This document shows positions 1-8,000 of a stretch of 41,474 nt of DNA, one piece after another. The notes under the pieces were generated by a model. That model had not been told where the DNA came from and made no database searches. It worked only from the letters and a program-made list of their open reading frames with translations. The stretch lies in the NCBI GenBank assembly GCA_022713905.1, contig JAIHTM010000004.1, positions 1 through 41,474 on the forward strand, in the 5' to 3' direction. Origin of the DNA: Collinsella sp. (GTDB lineage: Bacteria > Actinomycetota > Coriobacteriia > Coriobacteriales > Coriobacteriaceae). Position 1 is the first letter of the stretch. Each line of letters begins with the position of its first letter. The translations under genes were made by a program, and so were the position numbers.

Positions 1-29
1 GAGCAATGACAGGCCAGTTCCGAACTGGA

Positions 30-185
30 CTAAAACCTACCGCTTTTTCGGAAGGAAAACTCACGCCACACTGGCCTATAACAACTTGACAAAACACAGG
101 CCGCGTCGAACGCGGCCAGTTCGGCGACGTTCTGGTTGTCAAACGGTTCGTCGTTGGTGACGAACCTGACCTGTTTGGCGGTCAT
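30..185 (-). CDS. Small protein downstream of capsid, probably disrupted
   Basis: A 51-codon reading frame begins with ATG sharing one base with the capsid stop (TGATG), which is typical phage coupling. The first ~30 residues (MTAKQVRFVTNDEPFD...) look like a genuine acidic head gene. The last ~20 (...SSCYRPVWREFSFRKS) are basic and Cys/Arg-rich, and coincide with DNA around 1-100 that has lower GC and a short palindrome (CCAGTTC-C-GAACTGG at 14-28). I infer that the original gene is interrupted near 100, by an insertion-sequence end or a rearrangement. The product is unrecognised. Confidence 0.4.
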   Translation of the reverse strand: MTAKQVRFVTNDEPFDNQNVAELAAFDAACVLSSCYRPVWREFSFRKSGRF

Positions 186-1141
186 CACTTGCCCGCCTTC
201 CTGGAGGCGGCGGGGGTGAGGAAGCCGGCCGGATACTGGCTTCCCTTGGCCGCGATGCGGGTGAGCGGGTTGGCGACGGCGAAGCCGACGCGCATGACCA
301 CGCGCATGGCCTGCGCGTCCTGCTGCATGAGGTTGTACACCACGTTGCCCGCGGTGTCGGAGATGACGCCCTGGTCGAAGACCTTGTAGGTGATGTCCTG
401 ACGCACGCCGACCACGAACTTCGTCCAGTCGGCCGCGAGCAGCATGGCCTTGGTGGTGTCCCACGCGCCGTTGGCGACCTCGTTGAGCGGGTAGCCGTAC
501 AGGCTGGCGGGGTTGCCGGCCGCGACGGACGGCGTGTAGATCGGCTGGCCGTTCGCGTCGCGCAGGCGGGCAAGCTGCCAGTTCAGGCCGGGCTGGGAGG
601 CGAAGCCGTTGACCGCGAAGCCCTTCTCGCTGAGCTTCTGGCCGATCATGGCGATGTCGTCGGCGAGGTCGACTCCGGTGCCGGACGCGACGTTCGTGCC
701 GGCGGCGGTGGCGCCGGCGAGGATGTCGTTGCCCCATGTGGACGGCTTGTCCACGCCGAAGATGCCCGCCTGGTCGATCTTCTTGCCCATGGCCTCGGCG
801 ATGAGCGGCTTGACCGTATCCCACAGGTTGATCTTCGCGTCGTCCACGACCGAATCGGGGATCGGGACGATCACCGCGAGCTCCTCGGCCGTGATCTGCA
901 CGTCCTCCCATCCGGTCTTTGACGTCTGCTTGAGTCCGCCTTCGGACACCCAGTACGCTTCGGGAAGCGAGGCGAGCACCGGCTGCGTCTTCTTCTTGCT
1001 GCTCATCGGCACCCGGCGCGCGCGGGTAAGCAGCACGCTGGACTGCGGAAGCGTCTGGATGATCTCCTGGCTGATCTCGTCGGGGATGAGCGCGCCGCCC
1101 AAGTCGCCGCGCAGGATCTGCGAGCTGAAATTGTCTGCCAT
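185..1141 (-). CDS. Phage major capsid protein (HK97-fold family)
   Basis: 318 residues. The start (MADNFSSQ...) is chosen over a longer in-frame extension because the extension overlaps the upstream gene and translates to low-complexity Arg/Gly sequence, while the ATG at 1141 is preceded by a purine-rich RBS. The protein has the usual capsid pattern: an N-terminal arm with a 'LIPDEISQEIIQ' helix, a central insertion domain and a C-terminal 'RVGFAVANPLTRIAAKG' strand typical of actinophage HK97-type capsids. It forms the icosahedral shell. It lies directly after the scaffold gene (29-bp gap) and is coupled to the small gene downstream. Confidence 0.85.
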   Translation of the reverse strand: MADNFSSQILRGDLGGALIPDEISQEIIQTLPQSSVLLTRARRVPMSSKKKTQPVLASLPEAYWVSEGGLKQTSKTGWEDVQITAEELAVIVPIPDSVVDDAKINLWDTVKPLIAEAMGKKIDQAGIFGVDKPSTWGNDILAGATAAGTNVASGTGVDLADDIAMIGQKLSEKGFAVNGFASQPGLNWQLARLRDANGQPIYTPSVAAGNPASLYGYPLNEVANGAWDTTKAMLLAADWTKFVVGVRQDITYKVFDQGVISDTAGNVVYNLMQQDAQAMRVVMRVGFAVANPLTRIAAKGSQYPAGFLTPAASRKAGK

Positions 1142-1170
1142 ATCATGTCTCCTTTGATGTGTTGATGCCG

Positions 1171-1725
1171 CTATCTGGCCAGCGCCGAGCGCATCCAGTC
1201 GTCCGTCTTCTTCGAAGTCGGATCCGTGCCCCCGGTCGGGTCGGCCCGCAGCAGCGGGTTGATGTGGTTGGAGTCCGTCTTCGACACGGCCTGCGCGTCG
1301 AGACGCGCCGCGAGCTTCGCGGCCTTTTCCCTGACCTCCTGCGGCGAGCCTGCGCCGATGAGGTCGAAGTCCTCCTTGGTCAGGCACTGGTGTTCTGCCA
1401 TCGCCTCGGCCCATGCCTTCTGCGTGCGGATCGCGTCGAGCTGCTCCCGCGCCTCCTTGAGGTCGCGGTCCGCCTTCTCCTTCTCGCTGAGGTTCGCGTC
1501 CTCGATCTCGCGCAGCTTCACGGCCTTCGCGTCGTCGCTTTCCTTGAGCTTGGCGTTGTCGGCCCTGAGGTTGCGGATGAGATTCCACGCCTTCTCCGGG
1601 CTGAACTCCTCACCGTCGCGCTCCCATGGCGGCTTTTGGCCCGAATCGCCTGTAGGCTGGTTCGGCTCGTTGCCGGCAGCGTCGGTATCGGGCTCCTTGA
1701 CCTGGTCTTCGGTGTCGTCTGCCAT
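1171..1725 (-). CDS. Capsid scaffolding protein
   Basis: 184 residues, very acidic, with a long central helix rich in Lys/Glu/Asp (about residues 45-110) that should form a coiled coil, followed by a short C-terminal basic tail. Position immediately upstream of the capsid gene, size and composition are those of siphovirus scaffold proteins (DUF4355-like), which guide procapsid assembly and then leave the head. The start at 1725 follows GGAAAGGAAACC; a longer in-frame start at 1833 would run through a terminator hairpin and is rejected. Confidence 0.75.
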   Translation of the reverse strand: MADDTEDQVKEPDTDAAGNEPNQPTGDSGQKPPWERDGEEFSPEKAWNLIRNLRADNAKLKESDDAKAVKLREIEDANLSEKEKADRDLKEAREQLDAIRTQKAWAEAMAEHQCLTKEDFDLIGAGSPQEVREKAAKLAARLDAQAVSKTDSNHINPLLRADPTGGTDPTSKKTDDWMRSALAR

Positions 1726-1763
1726 GATGGTTTCCTTTCCGCCCGGCCTGCGGGCATAAGAAA

Positions 1764-1790
1764 AAGCCACCATGAACTTCACAGTGGCTT
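1764..1790 (-). terminator. Intrinsic terminator 1 upstream of the scaffold gene
   Basis: On the minus strand, AAGCCAC ... GTGGCTT forms a 7-bp perfect stem followed by TTTTTCTT. It lies in the 336-bp gap between the gene ending at 2062 and the scaffold gene, so it could reduce read-through into the scaffold and capsid genes unless antiterminated. Confidence 0.65.
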
Positions 1791-1814
1791 GGGAATTATG
1801 ATTCGGAAAGGCGA

Positions 1815-1871
1815 AAGGCCGGGAACCTTCCACCAGAACAAAAGGTTTAAAGGGTGGAAGGCACCGGCCTT
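1815..1871 (-). terminator. Long hairpin 2 in the head-gene gap
   Basis: Left arm 1815-1834 (AAGGCCGGG-AA-CCTTCCACC) pairs with right arm 1853-1871 (GGTGGAAGG-CA-CCGGCCTT). This gives a 17-bp stem with a small internal bulge and an ~18-base loop. It follows the stop of the mini-ORF at 1872. The following minus-strand sequence (TCGCCTTTCC) is only moderately T-rich, so this may be a terminator or a structured RNA element. Confidence 0.5.
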
Positions 1872-1982
1872 CTAACTCTTATTATACCCTTTGAGACGCC
1901 GTTCTATAGTCCCGTCTTTGTGCAGGATGATCTCCCTGATTCGACTGTTCGGCCTTTGGAGCTTGCTTTCGCAGTCGGACAC
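1872..1982 (-). CDS. Possible 36-residue mini-protein between terminators
   Basis: A GTG-started frame (VSDCESKLQRPNSRIREIIL...KGYNKS) with balanced charged residues lies between two hairpins in the minus direction. In-frame sequence upstream stays open through hairpin 3, so the true start is uncertain. The alternative frame in the same place is Arg/Ser/Pro-rich and looks like a shadow. Unrecognised. Confidence 0.3.
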   Translation of the reverse strand: MSDCESKLQRPNSRIREIILHKDGTIERRLKGYNKS

Positions 1983-2015
1983 GATCTGCTCGAATGGTGT
2001 TTGGGCATGAAAAAA

Positions 2016-2040
2016 GCCACCCGTGGTGCGGATGGCTTGG
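2016..2040 (-). terminator. Intrinsic terminator 3
   Basis: Minus strand AAGCCATCCG ... CGGGTGGCTT pairs with one bulge and is followed by six T residues. It sits just after the 86-residue gene and its stem sequence closely resembles that of the terminator at 1764-1790. Confidence 0.6.
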
Positions 2041-2061
2041 GTTTGGTTGGCCGGTGTCGCG

Positions 2062-2322
2062 TTACGTCCGGTCGAACATGTATGCGAAGCGGTGGAGGTC
2101 TGGCCATTCGGGGTCTCTGGTCATGGCTTTGACCTCTTCGGGGAACTTCGGCCACAGGTCCTTGCGGTCGTGTGCCAGATCGAGTGCATCCATGATTGCC
2201 CCGTCCCATTCGCCGCAGTCGATCTCCTCCATGGCGTCTTCCTCGATGTCCGGGTTGAGTCCTTCGACGACCTTCAGTGATTCGAGGGAGAGTCGCGTCA
2301 TGCGCTCCGATGCGGCGCTCAT
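2062..2322 (-). CDS. Small acidic phage protein
   Basis: 86 residues, acidic (central ...DIEEDAMEEIDCGEWDGAIMDALD...), with no motif I recognise. The ATG at 2322 overlaps the stop of the MuF gene as ATGA, so translation is probably coupled; an in-frame GTG at 2334 is possible but less likely. It is the last gene before the multi-terminator gap, in the region where head accessory proteins or immunity partners are found. An acidic partner for the basic EndoU-like tail of the preceding protein is one untested possibility. Confidence 0.6.
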   Translation of the reverse strand: MSAASERMTRLSLESLKVVEGLNPDIEEDAMEEIDCGEWDGAIMDALDLAHDRKDLWPKFPEEVKAMTRDPEWPDLHRFAYMFDRT

Positions 2323-3533
2323 GGTTGCCTCCACTTCTTCGACCGGCTTGCCTTCACGTCGATTCTACCGTTTTCGGTGTTTCTGGTCACGCCTTCGCCT
2401 CCGACCGGATATGCGCGGTCGATGACGTATTCGCCGTCCTGCAGGTACGCCTTGACTTCGATCTGGACCCCATCTATGGTTTTCCCGAATCGATGCAACG
2501 CCCTAGGATCGGGAGCGTCGATATGCCAGTCGGGTGTTTTGATGGTCCGGTTGATGGCCGTGGCGATTCGCCGTTCGTCCCATTGCTGCGGGAATTCGGT
2601 TTTCCCGGCGACTCCGGTGCCGTACAGGTGGCCGCCGCGTCTGCCGTCGCCTTCGCCTCGCAGGATGTGGTTCAGCGTCTTGTCTCGGAGCCCGGCGATC
2701 TTCCTGTCGTACCGTTCGGCCCGACGGGCGGCGAGCGCCGTTTTGGTTCCGCGTATCGATCGGGAGTCCCTGAACGCGCCGTTGCGGCGCATGATCGGCA
2801 GGATGTCCTGTGCGGTGCGTGGGGTTCGTTCGGGCAGGCTTTCGGCGGCCTTGTAGTATTCGTCGATCCACTGCTGTTCCTGCTGGGTGGGTTCCCAGTC
2901 GCCGTAGACGACCTCGACGGTGCACCCGCAGTGGGGGTGGTATTTCTTGCCGTCGCTGGCGCGCAGGCCGGCTTTCTTTGCGCTGGTGTAGACGGGGCCG
3001 CGCGTGACGAGCATTGCGCAGAACGCGCAGGGGTCGCCGTCGGATACGCGCCGCCATCCGATGGCGCGTGTGTCCTGTTGCGCCCAGTGTTCGATGGCGG
3101 AGCGGCCTCCGGTGAGCACGGCCTCGTGGAAGACGCCGAGGAACAGTTCGCGTGCCTTGCGGTAGGCGTCCTCGGGGGTGTCTCCGGAGGCGAGGTGCCA
3201 TTTCACGTTCGTGGATCCGAGCCAGTCGAGTTTTTCGCCGGCACGCCGGCGGTCGAACTGCTGCACGCCGATCTCGATGCCCGGGCCTTCGCCGGTTTCC
3301 GCCTCGCGGTATTGCGGCAGGTATGCGAGCGCGGCCTGTTCGCTGATGCGCCACCATGTCTGTATGAGGTTGAGCATGGTGCGTTTCCAGATCGGCTGCG
3401 TGCCGGTGAGGTCGTTGAGGTCGAGGGTGGCGTCCCAGGCGCGTCGCGCCTGGCTGTCGGCGGTGATGGCGAGGCTGACTTGGCGTCGGCGGTGTTGGTC
3501 GGTCAGGAGCGCGCCTTTACCGGTCGAGGCCAT
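2319..3533 (-). CDS. MuF-type minor head protein with C-terminal EndoU-like domain
   Basis: 404 residues. Residues ~1-210 are a phage head-morphogenesis (MuF/SPP1 gp7-type) region ending in a Cys/His cluster (DPCAFCAML ... HPHCGCTVE) characteristic of actinophage minor capsid proteins. From about residue 290 the sequence changes to NHILRGEG...GGHLYGTGV followed by AGKTEFPQQW and a C-terminal ...IDGVQIEV...YVIDRAYPVGGEGV. I read this as a bacterial EndoU-type RNase domain, as found at the ends of polymorphic toxins. The gene starts inside the portal gene (17-bp overlap) and is coupled to the next. MuF proteins sit at the portal vertex and some carry toxin tails thought to be delivered with the genome. 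Confidence 0.75.
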   Translation of the reverse strand: MASTGKGALLTDQHRRRQVSLAITADSQARRAWDATLDLNDLTGTQPIWKRTMLNLIQTWWRISEQAALAYLPQYREAETGEGPGIEIGVQQFDRRRAGEKLDWLGSTNVKWHLASGDTPEDAYRKARELFLGVFHEAVLTGGRSAIEHWAQQDTRAIGWRRVSDGDPCAFCAMLVTRGPVYTSAKKAGLRASDGKKYHPHCGCTVEVVYGDWEPTQQEQQWIDEYYKAAESLPERTPRTAQDILPIMRRNGAFRDSRSIRGTKTALAARRAERYDRKIAGLRDKTLNHILRGEGDGRRGGHLYGTGVAGKTEFPQQWDERRIATAINRTIKTPDWHIDAPDPRALHRFGKTIDGVQIEVKAYLQDGEYVIDRAYPVGGEGVTRNTENGRIDVKASRSKKWRQP

Positions 3534-4923
3534 CGTCGCCTCCGGTCGTGGCCGGCGCGAGCTGGCTGGCGTACGCCTGAACGGCCAGGGCGTCCGCGTC
3601 GGGATGGTTCTCCTTCCATGCGCGCCATGAGTCGGCTCGTGTCTTGGTGACGCCTGGGATCATGTCCCAGAGCTCCTCCTGCGGCACGCCGAGCATCTTG
3701 CTGGCCTTGCCGAGCGCGTCGACGGCCTGGCTGACGGTGCGCGTGTCGGTGTCCTCCCACAAGGGGGTCAGGTCGAAGTTGGCCGCGTCTTCGGTGCGGC
3801 CTTCGATGCCGGCGGCGAGGCGCAGCGCGTCGAGGTGGCCGACGCCGAACGACTTGCGGCGCTCGTTGCGTTTCGCGTAGAAGCCGGCGCGGGATTCCTC
3901 GATGCCCGCGTCGCCGACGTTGACCATCTTGCCGAACGCGGTGGTGGGGGTCTGGCTGACGGCGGCGAGTTCCTCCACGTCGGCCTGGCGCGCGTTGACG
4001 AGGTTGTCCAACGAGGTCTCCGGCAGGGTGCCGAACTTCACGTCCGGCCCGCCGGCGAGGATGTCCTCCTGCGCGAGTTTGGCCTTCCTGTCCTCGCGTT
4101 GCGCGTCGGACAGTTCGGTCATGTCCAGTCCGGTGGCGGTGCGCACGCGCCAGCTGTTGTAGTGCTGGGCGAGCATGCGGTCGTAGTTGTCCTTGTTCAA
4201 GCGGTTGGCGAGCGCGATGTAGGGTTCGACCTCGCCGGGGGTGCGTCCTTCGAGGTCGATCTGGTTGGTGAAGCGGATAGCTGGGCAGACGGGTTGTCCG
4301 TTCGGGTCGGTCGCGTTGTGCGGGGTGGCGTCGGAGAATGTCCACGCGCCGTCGGCGTGGATCCATGTCCAGATGTTGTATGCGTCCCACAGTTCGAGGC
4401 TTTCGCGTGTTTCGTTGAGGCGTCGGCGTCGCATGAACAGCTGGGGGTATGTGTCGCGGGCGGGGTCGTCGTACAGGGCGATGGCCTCGCGCGGGCTCCA
4501 GCATTCGATGCGCGCGCGGATCCCGTCGGGCCCGTTGGCGGCGCGTACGGTCTCGTAGGCGGTGCCGTAGGCGATGGCGGCCTGGTGCAGGGGTATCTGC
4601 CGGGCGGTCATGCGCGAGCGGTCCCATGGTTGCCAGAATTCGCGTGCGCGGGTGTGGTTGTCGTCGTCGCCGGGCACGTCCACGCCCTCCAGGTAGAGGG
4701 TCTGGGCGAGCGTGGTGACCACGAGGCGCAGCCATGGCGTGTGGCCCATGTCGCGCAGCATGCGGTGTTCGGCCGTGGCCTTCTTGAGCCGGATGGGCTT
4801 GGGGTTCCACCGCCACCAGCGGTCGATGCGGTCCAGCCGGGGCAGTTCCGCGTTCCATGCCGGCAGCGCTTGGCCGGTCAGGGCGGCGAGCGCTTGGGTT
4901 TCGCTTTCGTATGCGTTCACCAT
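3517..4923 (-). CDS. Phage portal protein
   Basis: 468 residues. It starts MVNAYESETQALAALTGQ and shows the actinophage portal layout: an N-terminal basic 'RWWRWNPKPIRLKKATAEHRM' region, a central clip region, and a C-terminal helical barrel segment (SQTPTTAFGKMVNVGDAG followed by ...ESRAGFYAKRNERRKSFG). The portal forms the dodecameric ring through which DNA is packaged. The ATG overlaps the terminase stop by seven bases and the 3' end overlaps the MuF gene by 17 bases, consistent with one tightly coupled operon. Confidence 0.85.
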   Translation of the reverse strand: MVNAYESETQALAALTGQALPAWNAELPRLDRIDRWWRWNPKPIRLKKATAEHRMLRDMGHTPWLRLVVTTLAQTLYLEGVDVPGDDDNHTRAREFWQPWDRSRMTARQIPLHQAAIAYGTAYETVRAANGPDGIRARIECWSPREAIALYDDPARDTYPQLFMRRRRLNETRESLELWDAYNIWTWIHADGAWTFSDATPHNATDPNGQPVCPAIRFTNQIDLEGRTPGEVEPYIALANRLNKDNYDRMLAQHYNSWRVRTATGLDMTELSDAQREDRKAKLAQEDILAGGPDVKFGTLPETSLDNLVNARQADVEELAAVSQTPTTAFGKMVNVGDAGIEESRAGFYAKRNERRKSFGVGHLDALRLAAGIEGRTEDAANFDLTPLWEDTDTRTVSQAVDALGKASKMLGVPQEELWDMIPGVTKTRADSWRAWKENHPDADALAVQAYASQLAPATTGGDDGLDR

Positions 4924-6719
4924 ATCTGTCCGCCTCCTTGTTTTCTGGCGTTGAGGTATTCGCGGCGCATGCCGCGGGCGGCGATGGCGCAGAACGCGAG
5001 GTCGATCTTGCGTTTGGATTCGCGGCCTTCCTTGGCGATGCTCATGCCGGCGCGGGTGGGTTGGCGGCGCGCGTTGAGCATGTGCCGGCGCAGGCGCGCG
5101 TCGCCGTCGTGGGGGAAGTCCTTGTCGGCTATGGCGGTGTAGGCCTGGTCGACGTAGGCGACGAAGCGTTTCTGCACGTCGAGGCGGGCCATGTCGAACA
5201 TGACGGCGTGCCGGTCCCGGCCTTCGGGGCGCGCCCAGAGTCTGAGCCTGCGCCCGTAGTCGCGGTGCCATGCGTCGAAAAGCGGGTCCCAGTAGTGCAG
5301 TCCGGTTTCGTCGTCGAGCACGTGGCTGGGGTCTCCCCAGAAGGCGACGACGTGGTAGCGTCGCATGGCCTCGCGTACGGTGTCGTCCACGCCTTCGCGC
5401 GGCACCTTCCATGCGTCGCCGCGTTTGCCGGGCGGGCGTTGCCACAGGCCCAGCGGCTTGGTGAACCCGTCGGAGATGCGGCATGCGACGAGCGCGGTGG
5501 CGTCGTCGGTCAGGGAGCAGTCGAGGAACATGACGATGGTCTCGCCGTCCCCGAGTTCGAGTTCGGGGTGCTCGTTGGCGTCCCATTCCTGGCTGGTCAC
5601 GTACGCGTCCTCGGGGGCCTGGCATTGGTTGAACCATTTGCGCCGGGATTCGCTGACGGGGTTCTTCGGGTTGATGATCTCCTTGAGGATGCGTCGCGTG
5701 GACAGCCAGTCGCTGTCGCCGCGCACGTCGGCGATGACCTTGGGGATCGATTCCTCGGTCATGGGGGTGTCCGGGGCGGCTTCGATGGAATCGTAGAGCA
5801 GCCCGAAGTCCATGTATTTCGGCCTGAGCCCCTTGTCGGGGCTGTCGGGGTCGCCCTGCGTGCCCTCCCACGCCTCGCGCACCCTCTGCGCGACGCTGTC
5901 CTCGCCGTCCCGGTAGGCGTTGCAGATGTCGAGCATCTTCGCGTTCACGCCGTCGGCGCTTTTCGCCGCGTTGCCGGAGAGCACGCCGTCCATGTCGTGT
6001 CCGCCGTTCGACGAGTTCCAGTTCTGGGTCTCGTTGCGGATCAGGAACGTGGGCCGTCCGCCCTCCAGGGCGAGCGGCGAGCTGGTGACGGCCTCGATCT
6101 GGCGGCTGTCGCCCAGGGCGTACATGTTGAGCTTGCCGAGCTGGATGCCGTAGTGGCGTCTGGTCTCCATGGGGATCAGGCTTGGCAGCAGCTTCATGGT
6201 GTTCTTGGTCTGCTCCTGGCTGACGGCGCACACCTGCACCCACGCGTTCGGCTCCTCACGCCCCACCGGCTCGCCGGTGCGCGGATCCCAGTGGTCGAAG
6301 GTGAGCGGCGCGAAGCAGCTGGCGACCGCGCCGCCGGCGGCCATCGGGTCCTTGCCCCACCCCTTGAGCCGTTGGAGCACCGCGTTGTCGTGCAACGGTC
6401 GGCCCTCGTCGTCGAGCGCGTAGAACCACAGCCAGAAGCGCGCCTGCTCGAGCGTCCATTTCCATGGGGTGCGCGCCTTGGAGTCGCGCAGCCAGTAGCC
6501 GCACCACGCGAGGAAATCCCATCCGAGCGTGTGCTCGGGCAGCAGCCAGCCGCCGTCCGCCCCGCGCTTCCACGTGGGGCCGATGAGCGTCGGGCCCGTG
6601 TTCCATCGGCGCGCCGGCTCGTCGGCGAGCGCGCGGCGGTACCAGTCGGCGATCTCGGCGAGTTCGCGTGTCCTGTCGGGGATCAGTGCGGCCGCGTTGT
6701 CGTTGCGCAGCCGTGCCAT
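4917..6719 (-). CDS. Terminase large subunit
   Basis: 600 residues. An N-terminal ATPase domain carries a GWGKDP-type Walker A variant at about residue 120 (LQRLKGWGKDPMAAGG), common in actinophage TerL. The C-terminal RNase H-like nuclease domain begins with 'VMFLDCSLTDDATALVAC' near residue 400, where the Asp is the expected first metal ligand, and ends with 'KRKIDLAFCAIAA'. It pumps DNA into the prohead and cuts it. Start MARLRND shares one base with the TerS stop (TGATG). Confidence 0.85.
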   Translation of the reverse strand: MARLRNDNAAALIPDRTRELAEIADWYRRALADEPARRWNTGPTLIGPTWKRGADGGWLLPEHTLGWDFLAWCGYWLRDSKARTPWKWTLEQARFWLWFYALDDEGRPLHDNAVLQRLKGWGKDPMAAGGAVASCFAPLTFDHWDPRTGEPVGREEPNAWVQVCAVSQEQTKNTMKLLPSLIPMETRRHYGIQLGKLNMYALGDSRQIEAVTSSPLALEGGRPTFLIRNETQNWNSSNGGHDMDGVLSGNAAKSADGVNAKMLDICNAYRDGEDSVAQRVREAWEGTQGDPDSPDKGLRPKYMDFGLLYDSIEAAPDTPMTEESIPKVIADVRGDSDWLSTRRILKEIINPKNPVSESRRKWFNQCQAPEDAYVTSQEWDANEHPELELGDGETIVMFLDCSLTDDATALVACRISDGFTKPLGLWQRPPGKRGDAWKVPREGVDDTVREAMRRYHVVAFWGDPSHVLDDETGLHYWDPLFDAWHRDYGRRLRLWARPEGRDRHAVMFDMARLDVQKRFVAYVDQAYTAIADKDFPHDGDARLRRHMLNARRQPTRAGMSIAKEGRESKRKIDLAFCAIAARGMRREYLNARKQGGGQIW

Positions 6720-7108
6720 CAGCCGAACGCCTTGCTCCAGCGGGAGTCGGCGACGGCGCGCATCCGGGCGCTTCTCGTTCCGGGTGTGTCGGCGGCGGCC
6801 TGTTCTTCGGGTTCGGGCATGTCGAGCCGGTTGAGGAGGTTGGAGAGGTGGTTTTCGTCGGCGCGCAGCTGGGCGAGGAGCGGGTGGGCGACGATCTGGC
6901 CCTGGCTGCCTTCGACGGTGTAGTCGTCGCCGATGGCGCGGCGTTCCTTGACGATGCGGTCGGCGGTGTGGCAGGCGTTTTCGAGGTCGCGGTATTCGGC
7001 TTCGGTGAATTCCCATCTGTCGGTCAGGTCGCGCCATAGGCGTTGTCCGCGCCCGTCGCGGGTCAGGCCCGTGGGCATGCGGTGCTTGGTGGGTTTCGGC
7101 GTGGGCAT
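6719..7108 (-). CDS. Terminase small subunit (P27-like)
   Basis: 129 residues, starting MPTPKPTKHRMPTGL after AGGAGACAATGGC. The sequence 'LWRDLTDRWEFTEAEYRDLENACHTADRI' and the later 'HPLLAQLRADENHLSNLLNRL' are typical of P27-family small terminases, which recognise the packaging site and load TerL. It is immediately upstream of TerL. Confidence 0.8.
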   Translation of the reverse strand: MPTPKPTKHRMPTGLTRDGRGQRLWRDLTDRWEFTEAEYRDLENACHTADRIVKERRAIGDDYTVEGSQGQIVAHPLLAQLRADENHLSNLLNRLDMPEPEEQAAADTPGTRSARMRAVADSRWSKAFG

Positions 7109-7127
7109 GCCATTGTCTCCTTCCCGT

Positions 7128-7748
7128 CTATCGGAGTCTTTCGATCACGTCGAACAGGAACGTGAGGTCGGCGAGCGTGGCCGGCGCGTGGTGCCATGGG
7201 CGGCCGGTGACGGTCATGTAGCGGTCGCGGCTGTACGCCTCTGCGGTGACGAGCCCGCGCGCCCTGACGCCGGCGCGGGGCGCGCAGCGTCCCCAGATGT
7301 GCAGCCCGTCGCCGGAGGGGCTGGTCTCGATGTAGGTTCTGCCTTCCACGGGGGCGAGGAGCATTTTGGCCCAGTCCGTCAGGTGGTTGCGCCTGTCGTA
7401 GCAGTGGTCGAGGTCGATGCACGCGAACCCGCCGCCGAGTGCGAATCCGAGTCCGTCGCCCGCTGTGGAGCCGAGCGCGTCCCACCATGCGCACCATGTG
7501 GCCGGGTCGGTGCTGGACGCGGGACGGCCCGCGATGGTGATGGGCCGCTTGGTGGTGCCGTCGCCGCGTGTGACGCGCTTCCAGCGCAGCCACCGGTCGG
7601 CGTGCGTCATCTCGTACGGTATCGCGTTGCGCCCGGCCCGCCGCTCGCGCATGGCGGCGGTGCGGCAGCGGTCGGAGCAGTAGCGGCGCGGCCTGCCGCG
7701 TCCTGCCGCATCCATCGCGCTTCCACAGTATTCGCATGTCCCGTTCAC
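7128..7748 (-). CDS. Zinc-ribbon, primase/polymerase-like protein
   Basis: 206 residues from a GTG at 7748. An N-terminal zinc ribbon (CEYCG ... RYCSDRC, residues ~4-30) precedes a domain resembling the N-terminal part of bifunctional primase-polymerases: 'PASSTDPATWCAWWDAL', then 'GLGFALGGGFACIDLDHCYD' with the Asp-x-Asp pair, then 'YIETSPSGDGLHIWG'. This matches the archaeo-eukaryotic primase core of phage replication proteins, but no helicase half follows, so it may be a stand-alone primase or a degenerate remnant. An upstream ATG at 7796 lacks an RBS. The promoter just upstream would make the mRNA nearly leaderless at the GTG. Confidence 0.65.
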   Translation of the reverse strand: MNGTCEYCGSAMDAAGRGRPRRYCSDRCRTAAMRERRAGRNAIPYEMTHADRWLRWKRVTRGDGTTKRPITIAGRPASSTDPATWCAWWDALGSTAGDGLGFALGGGFACIDLDHCYDRRNHLTDWAKMLLAPVEGRTYIETSPSGDGLHIWGRCAPRAGVRARGLVTAEAYSRDRYMTVTGRPWHHAPATLADLTFLFDVIERLR

Positions 7749-7755
7749 ACAATCC

Positions 7756-7784
7756 ACTATATCGTGACATCGCTTAGAAAACAA
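7756..7784 (-). promoter_or_regulatory. Promoter for the primase-like/terminase operon
   Basis: On the minus strand TTGTTT (7779-7784) and TATAGT (7756-7761) are separated by 17 bp, and the GTG start lies about seven bases after the -10. A motif AAGC-N-ATGTCACG overlaps the spacer and recurs about 55 bp upstream (around 7816-7829), a candidate operator pair. Apart from this I see no gene in the gap up to 8000. Confidence 0.5.
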
Positions 7785-8000
7785 TATAACGGCCATATTC
7801 CAACGTTTTATTCATAACGTGACATGGCTTGAAGAGGTGAAAGACGGACGGCGAGGAAAGCGTCGCGCGAACGTGGAAGGCCCCAGCGAGCCGAGGAAAC
7901 GGCCACGGGAGGGGCGAACGGGACAAGACCGGCGGAAAACGACGCAGGAGGAAAAACGGGGATTTCAGGCGCATGCACAACCGGAGGTGCTATCCGGCGG

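Noticed and set aside
185..1588. 467-residue capsid protein
   Set aside because: The N-terminal 149 codons are an alternative frame of the scaffold gene; the real start is at 1141.
2277..3650. Long rightward frame opposite the MuF gene
   Set aside because: Antisense shadow in high-GC DNA; Val/Gly/Ala/Asp-rich translation, no RBS, and the opposite strand encodes recognisable proteins.
3517..6243. 908-codon extension of the portal frame
   Set aside because: The first half is an Arg/Pro-rich alternative frame of the terminase gene; the portal start is at 4923.
4857..6923. 688-codon rightward frame
   Set aside because: Antisense to terminase and portal; composition is a GC-rich shadow with no domain.
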